Source of the DNA: Tyzzerella sp. | GTDB lineage: Bacteria; Bacillota; Clostridia; Lachnospirales; Lachnospiraceae | NCBI GenBank assembly: GCA_017416155.1 | Contig: JAFQDE010000005.1 | Span: 1-64,000 of the forward strand | DNA: 64,000 nucleotides | Reading direction: 5' to 3' | Position numbers and translations under genes: made by a program | Shown here: positions 31,923-40,840 of the stretch, piece by piece | Layout of the letters: every line of letters starts with the position of its first letter | Numbering within the stretch: the first letter of the stretch is position 1 | The notes under the pieces: model-generated | Database searches by the model: none | Told to the model about the DNA's origin: nothing | What the model saw: the letters and a program-made list of their open reading frames with translations, nothing else

Positions 31923-32879
31923 CTAGATAGCCGCCAAAGCAACTAAACAGAGAATTGCTGTCACTATCGAAAATACTGCCACAACTCTGGTCTCTGACCA
32001 CCCACACAATTCAAAATGATGATGAATCGGTGCCATCTTGAAGATACGCTTTCCACCTGTCTTCTTAAAATAAGTTACCTGAATGATAACTGACAACACT
32101 TCCACCAGATAAATCATTCCAACAAGAACAATAAACAACGGCATCTGAAGCATATATGCAGTCGATGCTACGAATCCGCCAAGTGCCAACGATCCGGTAT
32201 CTCCCATAAATACGCTTGCCGGATATACATTAAACAATAAAAATCCCAAAAGTGCACCTACAACCGCACAGGTAATCGGTTCAATACCACTCTTTGTTCC
32301 AATGGCAACTACGGTAAAGAAAGTTGCTACCAAAACCGTCACACTCGAAGCAAGGCCATCTAATCCATCTGTAAAATTCACACCGTTTACAGTTCCGATA
32401 ATTACAATAAATAACATTGGAATGGCTAAGAAGCCCAAATCCAAGTATTTGCCATTTGCAAACGGAATTAGCATCGTAAGCGGAACCTGTGCAACCTTTA
32501 CAATGTAAAATGCAAATACTGCCGTTACCAATATCTGAAGTCCCATCTTCTGCTTTGGGAAAAGTCCGTCTGAACGCTTCATCACGACTTTCAAATAGTC
32601 ATCCAAAAATCCAATCAAACCAAATCCGACTGTCACAAACATAATCGGAATAATCTTCGGATAATCTTTTATAAAAAACAGAGAAGTCACCACAATACTC
32701 GCCAGAATGATAACACCACCCATGGTCGGGGTACCGGCTTTCTTAAGGTGCGATTTGACACCATCCTCACGCTCTGTCTGTTTCATTTTTAATTTACGCA
32801 AAATCGGTATCACCACCGGCCCCATAATTACACTTAGGGCAAATGACAGTAGCACCGGTAAAATAATTTTATAATCCAT
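31923..32879 (-). CDS. mraY: Phospho-N-acetylmuramoyl-pentapeptide transferase
   Basis: 318 residues with about ten membrane helices. The conserved catalytic loops are DDYLKVVMKRSDGL, NGVNFTDGLDGLAS, FMGDTGSLALGG and the MAPIHHHFE cytoplasmic motif. It makes lipid I from UDP-MurNAc-pentapeptide and undecaprenyl phosphate. It follows spoVD directly, with murE and murF absent from the usual positions. Confidence 0.98.
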   Translation of the reverse strand: MDYKIILPVLLSFALSVIMGPVVIPILRKLKMKQTEREDGVKSHLKKAGTPTMGGVIILASIVVTSLFFIKDYPKIIPIMFVTVGFGLIGFLDDYLKVVMKRSDGLFPKQKMGLQILVTAVFAFYIVKVAQVPLTMLIPFANGKYLDLGFLAIPMLFIVIIGTVNGVNFTDGLDGLASSVTVLVATFFTVVAIGTKSGIEPITCAVVGALLGFLLFNVYPASVFMGDTGSLALGGFVASTAYMLQMPLFIVLVGMIYLVEVLSVIIQVTYFKKTGGKRIFKMAPIHHHFELCGWSETRVVAVFSIVTAILCLVALAAI

Positions 32880-32917
32880 AACACACCTCTTTATATCTTT
32901 TGTTATTCCTTACAACC

Positions 32918-34663
32918 CTAATTAGTATACAACGATTCGCCTGTCTTTTCAATCCCCAGATATGGCAGTATATTCTCAAAAACGGTTCTGATGACCGGCG
33001 CCGCAATGGTCCCTCCATAATATATGCCCTTGGGATTATGAATGACAACAAGAGCCAGAACTTGCGGATTATCGGCAGGTGCAAATCCGACAAATGAAGA
33101 GATATATTTGTTCGCACTTCTCGGTAAAGTCTGAGATGTGGCTGTTTTGCCGCCGATTTCATACCCTTCTATAAACGCATTTTTTCCGGTGCCCTCCGAC
33201 ACCACACTCTCTAAAAGTTGTTGCATGGTTGCCGAGGTGCCCTTTGAGAGAACCTGCTCTTCTTTATATGAAAACTCCTTAACAATCTCACCCTCTTTAT
33301 TCAAAATCTTCATCCCAAGATGCGGGGTTACACGCTTTCCCCCATTGACATACGAGCTTACTGACGTTGCAAGTTGAATCGGCGTAATTTGAAACGATTG
33401 ACCAAAGGACATCGTCGCAAGCTCTACAGACTTCACATTTGCCTGCTTATGCATAATTGTTCCGGCCTCTCCCGGAAGATCAATGCCCGTTTTATCCATA
33501 AGGCCAAATTTCTTGAAATAATCATAAAAACGTTCCACTCCAAGCCGAAGACCGATATCAATAAATACTGGATTACAGGAATTCTGTATACCCTGAACAA
33601 ATGTTTCCGAGCCATGGCCTCCCACTTTGTGACACCGAATTCTACGGTCTTCCACCATGCGGTATCCTGGACAATAAAAACCGTCCTTTAGATTTAGCAC
33701 ACCTGCCTCCAAGCACGCTGCCGTGGTAAATGTTTTGAAAGTCGACCCTGGTTCATACGTGTCATTGATGCATGCATTTCTCCACATCTGATTCAGAAGA
33801 TTCTGCTTTTCCTCATCATCTGCAGGTGCTTGTTCCAATTTCATAGTTTCCAGAGAAAACGGCTCATTCAGATTAAACTCTGGAACATTGACCATCGCAA
33901 GCACTTCTCCGTTTTGTGGATTCATAACAAGCAGCGAAACCTTGTCGGCTTCTTTTTCTTGCATTACCTTTTCAGCCGCTTGCTGTGCATATTTCTGAAT
34001 GTTGTAATCCAAACTCAATTGCAGTGTATTGCCCGCAATTGGTTCCAAACGTTCTTCTGCAATGCCTTGAAGTTCAATTCCTCTTGCATCTGTAGTTGTC
34101 AGAATAGTTCCATTTTGTCCCTTCAAATACTCCTCGTATTTCACTTCCAGACCAATAATTCCTTGATTATCGCCACCTGTGAATCCGAGTACCTTAGAGG
34201 CCAATTCGTTGAATGGGTAATAGCGTTTGTAATCTTCGTCCACTTTCACACCAGCAAGCTCATATTCACGAATGCGGTCGCCGACTTCTTTTGCCACATT
34301 AGATTTTACCTGCTCTCGAGACGATACCTTTTCCACTTTTTTTCGCACCTCAGCTTCATCCATTTGAAGCTCTGTGCTCAGTATCTGAATCACTTTTTCT
34401 GTATCTTCCAATTGACTATGTATCACGGAAATGGTACATACGGTCTTATTCGTTGCCAGCACAACTCCGTTGCGGTCTACTATCTCACCTCTTGCCGCTT
34501 TAATCGAACGTTCTCTTTCATGCAGTTGCTCTGCTCGCTCCTGATAGTATTCTGCCTCAAAAATCATAAGATATGCTAATCTTGCAATCAAACCGACCAG
34601 CATAAACATCGCACATAAAAAAATAATCAAAATCTTTCTGCGGTTATAAGTTTTATTCCTCAT
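32918..34663 (-). CDS. spoVD: Class B penicillin-binding protein, SpoVD position
   Basis: 581 residues from the ATG at 34663 (MRNKTYNRRKILII), with GAGG immediately inside the preceding hairpin. One N-terminal membrane helix, a dimerisation domain (RGEIVDRNGVVLATN) and the transpeptidase domain with SxxK as STFK, SxN as SCN, and a third motif reading KTATS instead of the classic KTG. There is no PASTA domain. The gene follows another class B PBP, as spoVD follows pbpB in Bacillus. It should cross-link peptidoglycan with a SEDS partner, probably in the spore cortex. The mRNA region over its start forms a terminator-like hairpin. Confidence 0.88.
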   Translation of the reverse strand: MRNKTYNRRKILIIFLCAMFMLVGLIARLAYLMIFEAEYYQERAEQLHERERSIKAARGEIVDRNGVVLATNKTVCTISVIHSQLEDTEKVIQILSTELQMDEAEVRKKVEKVSSREQVKSNVAKEVGDRIREYELAGVKVDEDYKRYYPFNELASKVLGFTGGDNQGIIGLEVKYEEYLKGQNGTILTTTDARGIELQGIAEERLEPIAGNTLQLSLDYNIQKYAQQAAEKVMQEKEADKVSLLVMNPQNGEVLAMVNVPEFNLNEPFSLETMKLEQAPADDEEKQNLLNQMWRNACINDTYEPGSTFKTFTTAACLEAGVLNLKDGFYCPGYRMVEDRRIRCHKVGGHGSETFVQGIQNSCNPVFIDIGLRLGVERFYDYFKKFGLMDKTGIDLPGEAGTIMHKQANVKSVELATMSFGQSFQITPIQLATSVSSYVNGGKRVTPHLGMKILNKEGEIVKEFSYKEEQVLSKGTSATMQQLLESVVSEGTGKNAFIEGYEIGGKTATSQTLPRSANKYISSFVGFAPADNPQVLALVVIHNPKGIYYGGTIAAPVIRTVFENILPYLGIEKTGESLYTN

Positions 34664-34712
34664 AAAAAACCTCACAAAAGTGTTGTTAATTTTTATGTAC
34701 ACTTTTGCGAGG
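34664..34712 (-). terminator. Terminator-like hairpin overlapping the spoVD ribosome site
   Basis: On the minus strand CCTCGCAAAAGTG pairs with CACTTTTGTGAGG (12 of 13), followed by TTTTTT and then directly by the ATG of the next gene. The GAGG Shine-Dalgarno is the last part of the stem. It could act as an intrinsic terminator, an attenuator, or a translation block between the two PBP genes. Confidence 0.72.
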
Positions 34713-34718
34713 TTATGA

Positions 34719-36620
34719 TTATTCACTCACTACTTCTTTTGTAATATTTAAATATGGAAATGCTTCTTCCATAATACTTCTTGCCAAATCCTTTACAAGA
34801 CTACTTGTTGCCTGTCTTTCCACATTCGGTTCATCAATCACTACATACACCAAAATTTCCGGATTCTCTGCCGGTGCAAATGCCATGATAGAAAGAAGGT
34901 ATTTGCCATTTCCGCGAGGAAGTTTTTCCGCTGTTCCTGTTTTACCGCCCATGCTATAGCCTTCCACCTTGGCGCTTTTTCCGGTTCCCTCTGTCATTGT
35001 CTTTGTCATATAGTTTCTTATCTGACGGCTTGTTTCCTCAGAAATCGTTTGTTTCAAGAGGACCGGATTGATGTTCTCAATGACATTTCCATTTTCATCC
35101 TGTATTTGCTTCACCACGTGTGGCTTGTAATATTTTCCACCATTAATAAGAGAAGCAAAACCTGCTATCATCTGTGTTGCTGTTGCATTGAAGCTCTGTC
35201 CAAAAGAGTTTGTTGCAAGTTCCACAGGTTTCAATTTTTCTGCCGGATATAAGAGACTTGAAGTTTCCGCCTCACCCGGCAAGTCAATACCGGTTTTTTG
35301 CCCAAATCCAAAAATCTTTTGATATCGGCTGAATTCACTTGGTCCAAGTGCAGAAACGATATTCATAAGCACTACGTTACACGAATTCGCAATACCATCT
35401 GCAAGGGTCTGCATTCCATGGCCGCTTCGGTTCGCGCATCGAATAGTCGTGCCTGAAACCACCTTGTATCCGGTACAATTATATACTTCATTGCCAAGTA
35501 GGGTTCCGTTTTCTAATGCAGATGCCATTGTAAATGGCTTGATAGTAGAACCAGGTTCATAGGTATCGCTAACACAGAAATTTCTCCACAATTTATTCAG
35601 ATTATCCAACTTCTCTTCACTGGACATTGCCGCAATACTTTCTTCTGAATAGTATTTACTCAAATCTCTCGGATTATTTAAATCAAAATTCGGGTAAGAG
35701 GCTTCTGCAAGAATCTCAGCCGTATTTGGATTCATGATAATAACCGCTGTATTTCTACTTCCTTCTCCGCTTGTTGCCTCGTTTTTATGAGCCTCATTAA
35801 ACGCCAAAATATGCTTCTCTACAATACTCTGAAGGGTAATATCAATCGTGGATACGACAGTCTCACCATTCACCGCATTCTTCACTGTACGCTCCAGAGA
35901 AGCATCTGTATCCTGATATCCATATTCTCTTCCGTCTGTCCCATTTAAAATACTATTGTAAGATGCCTCAATTCCCGCATTGCCCACATTTCCGGCTACA
36001 GTAAAGCCAATTAAGTCTGATGCCAAGGTGTTATACGGATAAGAGCGTATATAATCCTCCTCTAACCAAATACAGGAAATATTGGGATACTTTTTATGTG
36101 CCTTCCCTTTTTCGTCCTCCCAGACTTCTTCCTGCATCGCCTTGAATTTCTGAGCATCCGCATACGTAACCTTTTTCTTCAAAATAATATAACGACTACC
36201 AGCCTTATCTTCCACAATATTATCAATAACTGAGCTTTCAATTTCAAAACATTTCGTCAAAACTTCTTTTACCTGCGCAATCGTCTCGCGGTCTGTTTTA
36301 TCATCTTTAGAAAGCATCACATAAGCATCCAAAATGACATTGTAAACACGTTCACTGGTTGCAATCACTGTGCCGTTTCGGTCTAAAATATCTCCTCGCT
36401 TAAACGGTATAATTCTACTGTTGTATTGTTGTTGATCCAATACTATTTTCGTATATTTCTCACCATTGGTAGCATTGATATAAGTTGCCCTCCCAATTAA
36501 ACCAACAAAAGCTAGTGCAATTGCAATAAACAACATGACTAGCTTTTTCTGCATTCTCTTAGGAAACTTCTGCCGAATCGGTGACGATTTTTTTCGTTTC
36601 TTTTCTGACATTACTTCCAT
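34719..36620 (-). CDS. pbpB: Class B penicillin-binding protein, PbpB/FtsI position
   Basis: 633 residues; the start could be codon 1 or 4. A basic cytoplasmic tail and one membrane helix (about 24-46) precede the dimerisation domain (RGDILDRNGTVIATSERVYN) and the transpeptidase domain with STIK, SCN and KTGTAEK. No PASTA repeats follow; the protein ends soon after the catalytic domain. Directly behind ftsL, it is the expected divisome transpeptidase working with FtsW. Its stop lies just upstream of the hairpin before spoVD. Confidence 0.9.
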   Translation of the reverse strand: MEVMSEKKRKKSSPIRQKFPKRMQKKLVMLFIAIALAFVGLIGRATYINATNGEKYTKIVLDQQQYNSRIIPFKRGDILDRNGTVIATSERVYNVILDAYVMLSKDDKTDRETIAQVKEVLTKCFEIESSVIDNIVEDKAGSRYIILKKKVTYADAQKFKAMQEEVWEDEKGKAHKKYPNISCIWLEEDYIRSYPYNTLASDLIGFTVAGNVGNAGIEASYNSILNGTDGREYGYQDTDASLERTVKNAVNGETVVSTIDITLQSIVEKHILAFNEAHKNEATSGEGSRNTAVIIMNPNTAEILAEASYPNFDLNNPRDLSKYYSEESIAAMSSEEKLDNLNKLWRNFCVSDTYEPGSTIKPFTMASALENGTLLGNEVYNCTGYKVVSGTTIRCANRSGHGMQTLADGIANSCNVVLMNIVSALGPSEFSRYQKIFGFGQKTGIDLPGEAETSSLLYPAEKLKPVELATNSFGQSFNATATQMIAGFASLINGGKYYKPHVVKQIQDENGNVIENINPVLLKQTISEETSRQIRNYMTKTMTEGTGKSAKVEGYSMGGKTGTAEKLPRGNGKYLLSIMAFAPAENPEILVYVVIDEPNVERQATSSLVKDLARSIMEEAFPYLNITKEVVSE

Positions 36621-36626
36621 CCTTTA

Positions 36627-37091
36627 TTATTCTACTACATCTGAACTTGCGATTATTCCACTCCCCGGTATTGCTGCATACTGCATGACAGCCTTTCCTG
36701 TCGGGCTCTGGTATGTTACAATCTGCTCTTCGCTTGCATAAACCATACCGAACCGATTCATTGCAACATCACGGATTTCTTCCAAATTCATTGTGTTCAT
36801 AATAACATTATATTTTGTTGTATTTGCTTCCTTTGCCGCAGAAAGTTCCTGTTGCAAGGAAGTAATATGTTTTGAACGACTTGTTATATCTGACTGCAAT
36901 TGCAAATATTTTACACATGCAAACAATGTTACAACTGCTGCCACTGCAAGAAATGTAACATATCCCCTGTTCATGTGCATTGCTTTACTGCGATTTGTAC
37001 GAACGCGGCTACTGACTTCTCTTTGCTGCTCCTGTTTCGGAACATTTACAACCTCTTTCCGCACGACATTGCCACTTACATAAGTTGCCAT
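36627..37091 (-). CDS. ftsL: FtsL-like division protein
   Basis: 154 residues from the ATG at 37091 (MATYVSGNVVRKE), eight bases after GGGGAG; the frame also offers GTG three codons earlier. Basic N-terminus, one membrane helix (about residues 42-62), then a heptad-rich coiled coil (QLQSDITSRSKHITSLQQELSAAKEAN) and a short C-terminal part. Sequence is poorly conserved in this family; assignment rests on topology and position between rsmH and pbpB. Confidence 0.83.
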   Translation of the reverse strand: MATYVSGNVVRKEVVNVPKQEQQREVSSRVRTNRSKAMHMNRGYVTFLAVAAVVTLFACVKYLQLQSDITSRSKHITSLQQELSAAKEANTTKYNVIMNTMNLEEIRDVAMNRFGMVYASEEQIVTYQSPTGKAVMQYAAIPGSGIIASSDVVE

Positions 37092-37129
37092 ATCTTTCAC
37101 TCCCCTAATTATTTATACTCCCTCATAAT

Positions 37130-38065
37130 CTAACTTTTCTCAAAAATACGAAGTTTCGCACTTTTTGATCGACTGTTTTCTTCCAGTTCCCCAATACTTG
37201 GAAGAATTGGTTTTTTCGTAATAACTTTCCCCTTTGACACATTTCCGCAGACACATACTGGGAAATGGCTTGGACATGTACATGGATCTTCATTTCTCTT
37301 AAAGATACTCTTTACAATTCTGTCCTCTAATGAATGGAAGGTGATAATACATATCCTTCCGTCTGTATTTAACAAATCAATCATGTCATCCAAAGTGTCT
37401 CTTAAAACCTCTAGTTCCCTGTTTAATTCAATGCGAATTGCCTGAAAGGTTCTCTTTGCAGGGTGCCCTGCTGTCTTTTGAAATTTCATTGGTATGGCAC
37501 GTTTGATAATCTCTATCAATTGTCCGGTAGTTTCGATAGGACCTTTTTCGCGCTCCATCACAATGTGTTTTGCAATGTTTTTCGCGAATTTATCTTCCCC
37601 GTAATCACGAATGATGCGAAAAAGATCCATCTCACTATAGTCATTGACGATGTCCTTGGCTGTCATTTTCTGACGTCTATCCATCCGCATATCCAATGGA
37701 GCATCTACCCGATAGGAGAATCCTCGCTCTGCCGTATCTAACTGATAAGATGATACGCCCAGATCGAGCACGATCCCATCCACTTTGTCAATGCCTAGTT
37801 CTTGAAGCCGCAACCTCATATCGCAATAGTTGCTTCGGACTATTGTGACTCTCTCCCCGAAGTCGCTTAAGCGGGCGCCTGCAGCTTCGATTGCTGCTTC
37901 GTCCTGGTCTATACCTATAAATCTCCCCTTGTTGCTAAGTCGTGAGCACACTTCATAAGCATGTCCACCTCCACCAAGCGTTCCATCTACGTAGATGCCG
38001 TCTGGCCTCACGTTCAGACCATCTACGGTTTCTTCTAATAACACTGATGTGTGCTTAAATACCAT
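37130..38065 (-). CDS. rsmH: 16S rRNA m4C1402 methyltransferase
   Basis: 311 residues from the ATG at 38065 ([17 protein letters not shown]), with GGAGG five bases before it; a start four codons upstream would swallow the ribosome site. The SAM motif is [11 protein letters not shown], with [18 protein letters not shown] and the C-terminal RLEDRIVK-type segment ([12 protein letters not shown]). It methylates 16S rRNA C1402 with SAM. Second gene of the dcw cluster. Confidence 0.97.
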   Translation of the reverse strand: MVFKHTSVLLEETVDGLNVRPDGIYVDGTLGGGGHAYEVCSRLSNKGRFIGIDQDEAAIEAAGARLSDFGERVTIVRSNYCDMRLRLQELGIDKVDGIVLDLGVSSYQLDTAERGFSYRVDAPLDMRMDRRQKMTAKDIVNDYSEMDLFRIIRDYGEDKFAKNIAKHIVMEREKGPIETTGQLIEIIKRAIPMKFQKTAGHPAKRTFQAIRIELNRELEVLRDTLDDMIDLLNTDGRICIITFHSLEDRIVKSIFKRNEDPCTCPSHFPVCVCGNVSKGKVITKKPILPSIGELEENSRSKSAKLRIFEKS

Positions 38066-38091
38066 ATATACCTCCAATTGTAGCGAAAGTC

Positions 38092-38529
38092 TTAGATACT
38101 AAGTCCTAATTCTTCCATCTGACTAGCGATGTCATCCATGTTATCTTCCACAACAGCATTACTTTCGTCCCATTTTGCCTTGTCCCAAATTTCTACTCGG
38201 TCCAGCACCCCTACTAGAACGACTTCTTTTTCGAGCCCGGCAAATTCTCTCAGGGCTGAAGAAATTAAAACTCTGCCTTGTTTGTCAAGGCCGCCATCTA
38301 CTGCACTTCCCAAAAAGTATCGTGTGAATGTTCTGGCGTTTTTATTCGTGAGCGGTAAGGTTCTTAGTTTCTCTTCAAAGATTTTCCATTCATTGTTCGG
38401 ATACAAAAACAAGCAGCCGTCTAAGCCTTTCGTGATTACAAAATCCTCCCCCAGGATATCACGAAATTTAGAAGGGATAATTAATCTACCCTTCGTATCA
38501 ATGCTATGATTAAATTCTCCTGTCAACAA
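38092..38529 (-). CDS. mraZ: Transcriptional regulator MraZ
   Basis: 145 residues if translation starts at the TTG at 38529 ([24 protein letters not shown]), just after AGAGGTGA; this matches the family length of about 143. The open frame continues 18 codons upstream without a better site. Two SpoVT-AbrB-like halves each carry the DxxGR element ([11 protein letters not shown] and [10 protein letters not shown]). It represses its own operon by binding tandem repeats, which are visible at 38580-38603. Confidence 0.93.
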   Translation of the reverse strand: MLTGEFNHSIDTKGRLIIPSKFRDILGEDFVITKGLDGCLFLYPNNEWKIFEEKLRTLPLTNKNARTFTRYFLGSAVDGGLDKQGRVLISSALREFAGLEKEVVLVGVLDRVEIWDKAKWDESNAVVEDNMDDIASQMEELGLSI

Positions 38530-38569
38530 TGAACTCACCTCTTTTCGAAATGGGTCTGCCACTTCTGCC

Positions 38570-38640
38570 CCATTTTCTACCACTATTCACCACTTTCCAC
38601 CACTTGAAACCATTGTATACTACTTTTTTTCTTATTTCAA
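38570..38640 (-). promoter_or_regulatory. dcw promoter with three 10-bp-spaced MraZ boxes
   Basis: TTGAAA at 38640-38635, a 17-bp spacer and TACAAT at 38617-38612. Immediately downstream GTGG (CCAC on plus) occurs at 38600-38603, 38590-38593 and 38580-38583, exactly one helical turn apart, with a degenerate fourth at 38570. This is the tandem-repeat form of MraZ operators. Confidence 0.85.
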
Positions 38641-38687
38641 GAGGTTTTTTTAATTTTTTTGTTTTTTTGCAAGCATTGATGTCTCGA

Positions 38688-38728
38688 ACGTAAAAAAGGG
38701 TTGAAACCCGTATGGTTTCAACCCTTTT
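38688..38728 (-). terminator. Terminator upstream of the dcw promoter
   Basis: A 15-bp perfect stem (AAAAGGGTTGAAACC with GGTTTCAACCCTTTT) and TTTTTTACG on the minus strand. It ends the transcript of the second FtsW gene and the 87-residue membrane protein. Confidence 0.92.
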
Positions 38729-38739
38729 GCTTCGTAAAA

Positions 38740-39003
38740 CTATTTTGTAGCCTCTGTAGTTGTCTCTTCTGCTGTAAGAGATTTTGAATATTCATCTAAT
38801 GCTGTGTAATCAACACTCACTTCCGGACGCGGCTGTTTATCAATAATATATGTAACTCCTGAATATCCTACCCAACCAACTGCTGCCACAAGTACTACAC
38901 TTGCAACAATATTACGAACAAATGACGCTCGTCTCGCTTTTTTCATAGTCTCTTTACGATTCGCTTTTTCTACTTTATATTTGTTTACTTTTTCCTGACT
39001 CAT
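38740..39003 (-). CDS. Small membrane protein of unknown function
   Basis: 87 residues: a strongly basic N-terminus (KYKVEKANRKETMKKARRASF), one membrane helix (about 32-54) and an acidic Thr/Glu-rich outer tail. The topology resembles small divisome proteins such as FtsL/DivIC but no coiled coil is seen. It lies 52 bases after the second SEDS gene and before the dcw promoter. Confidence 0.75.
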   Translation of the reverse strand: MSQEKVNKYKVEKANRKETMKKARRASFVRNIVASVVLVAAVGWVGYSGVTYIIDKQPRPEVSVDYTALDEYSKSLTAEETTTEATK

Positions 39004-39055
39004 TTGTAACTAGTCCTCCAATTGCTATAATAGAATGATTATATCATCTTTTTTC

Positions 39056-40201
39056 TTATTCGTCAAACTCTATTCGATTCGAAACACTAAGTGCAATTCC
39101 CATTTCCGCCATCAGAAATACCGTTGAGGTTCCTCCGTAACTGACAAATGGCAACGTAACGCCGGTAGTTGGAATGACATTAAGTACAACACACACGTTT
39201 AAAACAACCTGTAGTGCAATATGAGCAAATACACCTGTTACCATAAGGGCTCCATACATGTCCGGTGCATTCTGCGCGATAAACATCAAACGATATAACA
39301 AAATGCCAAACATCGTCAGAAGCACAAGCACACCGAAGATTCCAAGTTCTTCTCCAATAACTGATAATATCATATCGTTTTGTGCTTCCGGAATAATCAT
39401 CTTCTGTGCACTATTTCCGAGTCCTTTTCCAAAAAATCCGCCGGAACCAATCGCATATAATCCTTGCATTACCTGAAACCCACCGTCTGCTATGTATTCC
39501 TCCGGATGAAGCCAAACCAGAATTCGACGGAGTCGAAAACTCTCGCTTGTGTCCATCGCAGAATCCAGGATTTTCACTGCAACAGCAATCAGTCCAAGTC
39601 CTCCGCCGGCAAGCACCAAAAACGGTGCCGTTTTCGGATGTGCCACGAAAATCATGACACACACAATTCCCATGACAATAATCGCTGTACTCAAGTTATC
39701 TGTAAACAGATAAACTCCTCCTGCTGCTGCTACACCCCATGCAAATATCTTAGCAAGAACCTTTATATCCTTAATATGTTTTCCCATCTTACATATTAAT
39801 AGTGGAATAAAAATAATCACTGCAATCTTTGTAATCTCTGATGGCTGCAAAGTCATATCAAACGGCATCTTAAGCCATCTTCTCGCACCATTAAATTCTG
39901 CTCCAAGTGGTGTCAAAACCAAAAACATGGCAATCATGGCAACCCAGTATGCAAGCTTTGCCAACTTTGCAAATAAGTGATAATCCAATTTTGCCAAAAA
40001 CAGCATGCCGCCAAATCCCAAAACACTGAAAATCACCTGTCGTTTCAGATAATACATGCTATCCCCCAGTTTCAACTGAGCATCGTATGAACTTGTACTA
40101 TAAAGCATAACAAGGCCGAAACACATCAAAAAAATTACAATTGCAAGCAAACTGTAATCAAAATAATGCACTTTATCCCCTTTTCTCCTATTTGCATCCA
40201 T
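39056..40201 (-). CDS. ftsW: Second SEDS-family FtsW/RodA-type protein
   Basis: 381 residues, about ten membrane helices; GGGGAG precedes the ATG. Signatures: TLQPSEITKIAVI, the GSGGFFGKGLGNSAQKMIIPEAQNDMILSVIGEELG loop and TTGVTLPFVSYGGTS. It is closely similar in layout to the gene at 29453-30547. Having one SEDS gene on each side of the dcw core suggests a division and a sporulation copy. Which is which is not decided by the sequence, so the gene symbol is provisional. Confidence 0.85.
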   Translation of the reverse strand: MDANRRKGDKVHYFDYSLLAIVIFLMCFGLVMLYSTSSYDAQLKLGDSMYYLKRQVIFSVLGFGGMLFLAKLDYHLFAKLAKLAYWVAMIAMFLVLTPLGAEFNGARRWLKMPFDMTLQPSEITKIAVIIFIPLLICKMGKHIKDIKVLAKIFAWGVAAAGGVYLFTDNLSTAIIVMGIVCVMIFVAHPKTAPFLVLAGGGLGLIAVAVKILDSAMDTSESFRLRRILVWLHPEEYIADGGFQVMQGLYAIGSGGFFGKGLGNSAQKMIIPEAQNDMILSVIGEELGIFGVLVLLTMFGILLYRLMFIAQNAPDMYGALMVTGVFAHIALQVVLNVCVVLNVIPTTGVTLPFVSYGGTSTVFLMAEMGIALSVSNRIEFDE

Positions 40202-40302
40202 ATTTTAACTCCCCAAACAAATATGTTTCACATCATACAGCTTATTATAACGATTTCTTGAGGGATTTGCAACAGAAAGGAAGCACGGATTTTTGCAAAA
40301 CA

Positions 40303-40310
40303 CATACATT
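40303..40310 (+). promoter_or_regulatory. SigE-type -10 element of cotJ operon
   Basis: CATACATT matches the mother-cell sigma-E -10 consensus CATACANT, 34 bases before the cotJA start. A good -35 is not evident. cotJ is a SigE regulon member in Bacillus. Confidence 0.5.
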
Positions 40311-40343
40311 ATATTAGAGTATATTAAGAAAGGAAATGCTTTT

Positions 40344-40571
40344 ATGTCAAATTGTAGAAACAACGCAATGCCATACAACAATTACAGAACCATGCATGCA
40401 CAGGCGCCTATGATGCGACGCGATGTCTGGAACGACAAAGCACTTGCAATGGCGTATGTTCCATGGCAGACATGGAGAGACATCTATGAGGTAGAAAAAG
40501 CACTGCATCACGGAACAATTTTCTGTGAACTTGATAAGCCATTCTTAGGAAGAGGAGGCGTAAAAAGATGA
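40344..40571 (+). CDS. cotJA: Spore coat protein CotJA
   Basis: 75 residues from the ATG at 40344 (MSNCRNNAMPYNNYRTMH), after AAGGAA; the open frame starts earlier at a TTG without a ribosome site. The C-terminal half AMAYVPWQTWRDIYEVEKALHHGTIFCELDKPF is the CotJA core. Its stop overlaps the cotJB ATG (ATGA), so the three cotJ genes are coupled. Inner spore-coat component assembled in the mother cell. Confidence 0.92.
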   Translation: MSNCRNNAMPYNNYRTMHAQAPMMRRDVWNDKALAMAYVPWQTWRDIYEVEKALHHGTIFCELDKPFLGRGGVKR

Positions 40572-40837
40572 GTAACAGAAAATGTAGAAAAGATTTATTA
40601 CAATGGATAAATGCTGTCAGCTTTGCAGTAGTTGAAGCGCAATTGTTCTTGGACACACATCCGGATGACCAGGAGGCTCTTGCTTATTTCCACGAGTACA
40701 GTAATCTTCGCAACCAGGCACTGGAGGAATATGCAAAATATTATGGTCCGCTTACCATCGACACCACCAAGGAGTCTTGCGCTGACAGATGGAGCTGGAT
40801 TAATGAGCCATGGCCATGGCAGGAAGGGGGATGTTAG
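40568..40837 (+). CDS. cotJB: Spore coat protein CotJB
   Basis: 89 residues; the family motif is LLQWINAVSFAVVEAQLFLDTHPDDQEAL, with a Trp-rich C-terminus (RWSWINEPWPWQEGGC). It overlaps cotJA by four bases and precedes cotJC by three. Small spore-coat protein that works with CotJA and CotJC. Confidence 0.93.
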   Translation: MSNRKCRKDLLQWINAVSFAVVEAQLFLDTHPDDQEALAYFHEYSNLRNQALEEYAKYYGPLTIDTTKESCADRWSWINEPWPWQEGGC

Positions 40838-40840
40838 TTT

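Noticed and set aside
29453-40201. The two FtsW-type genes as a recent tandem duplication
   Set aside because: They share family motifs but differ widely along their length, so they are old paralogues.
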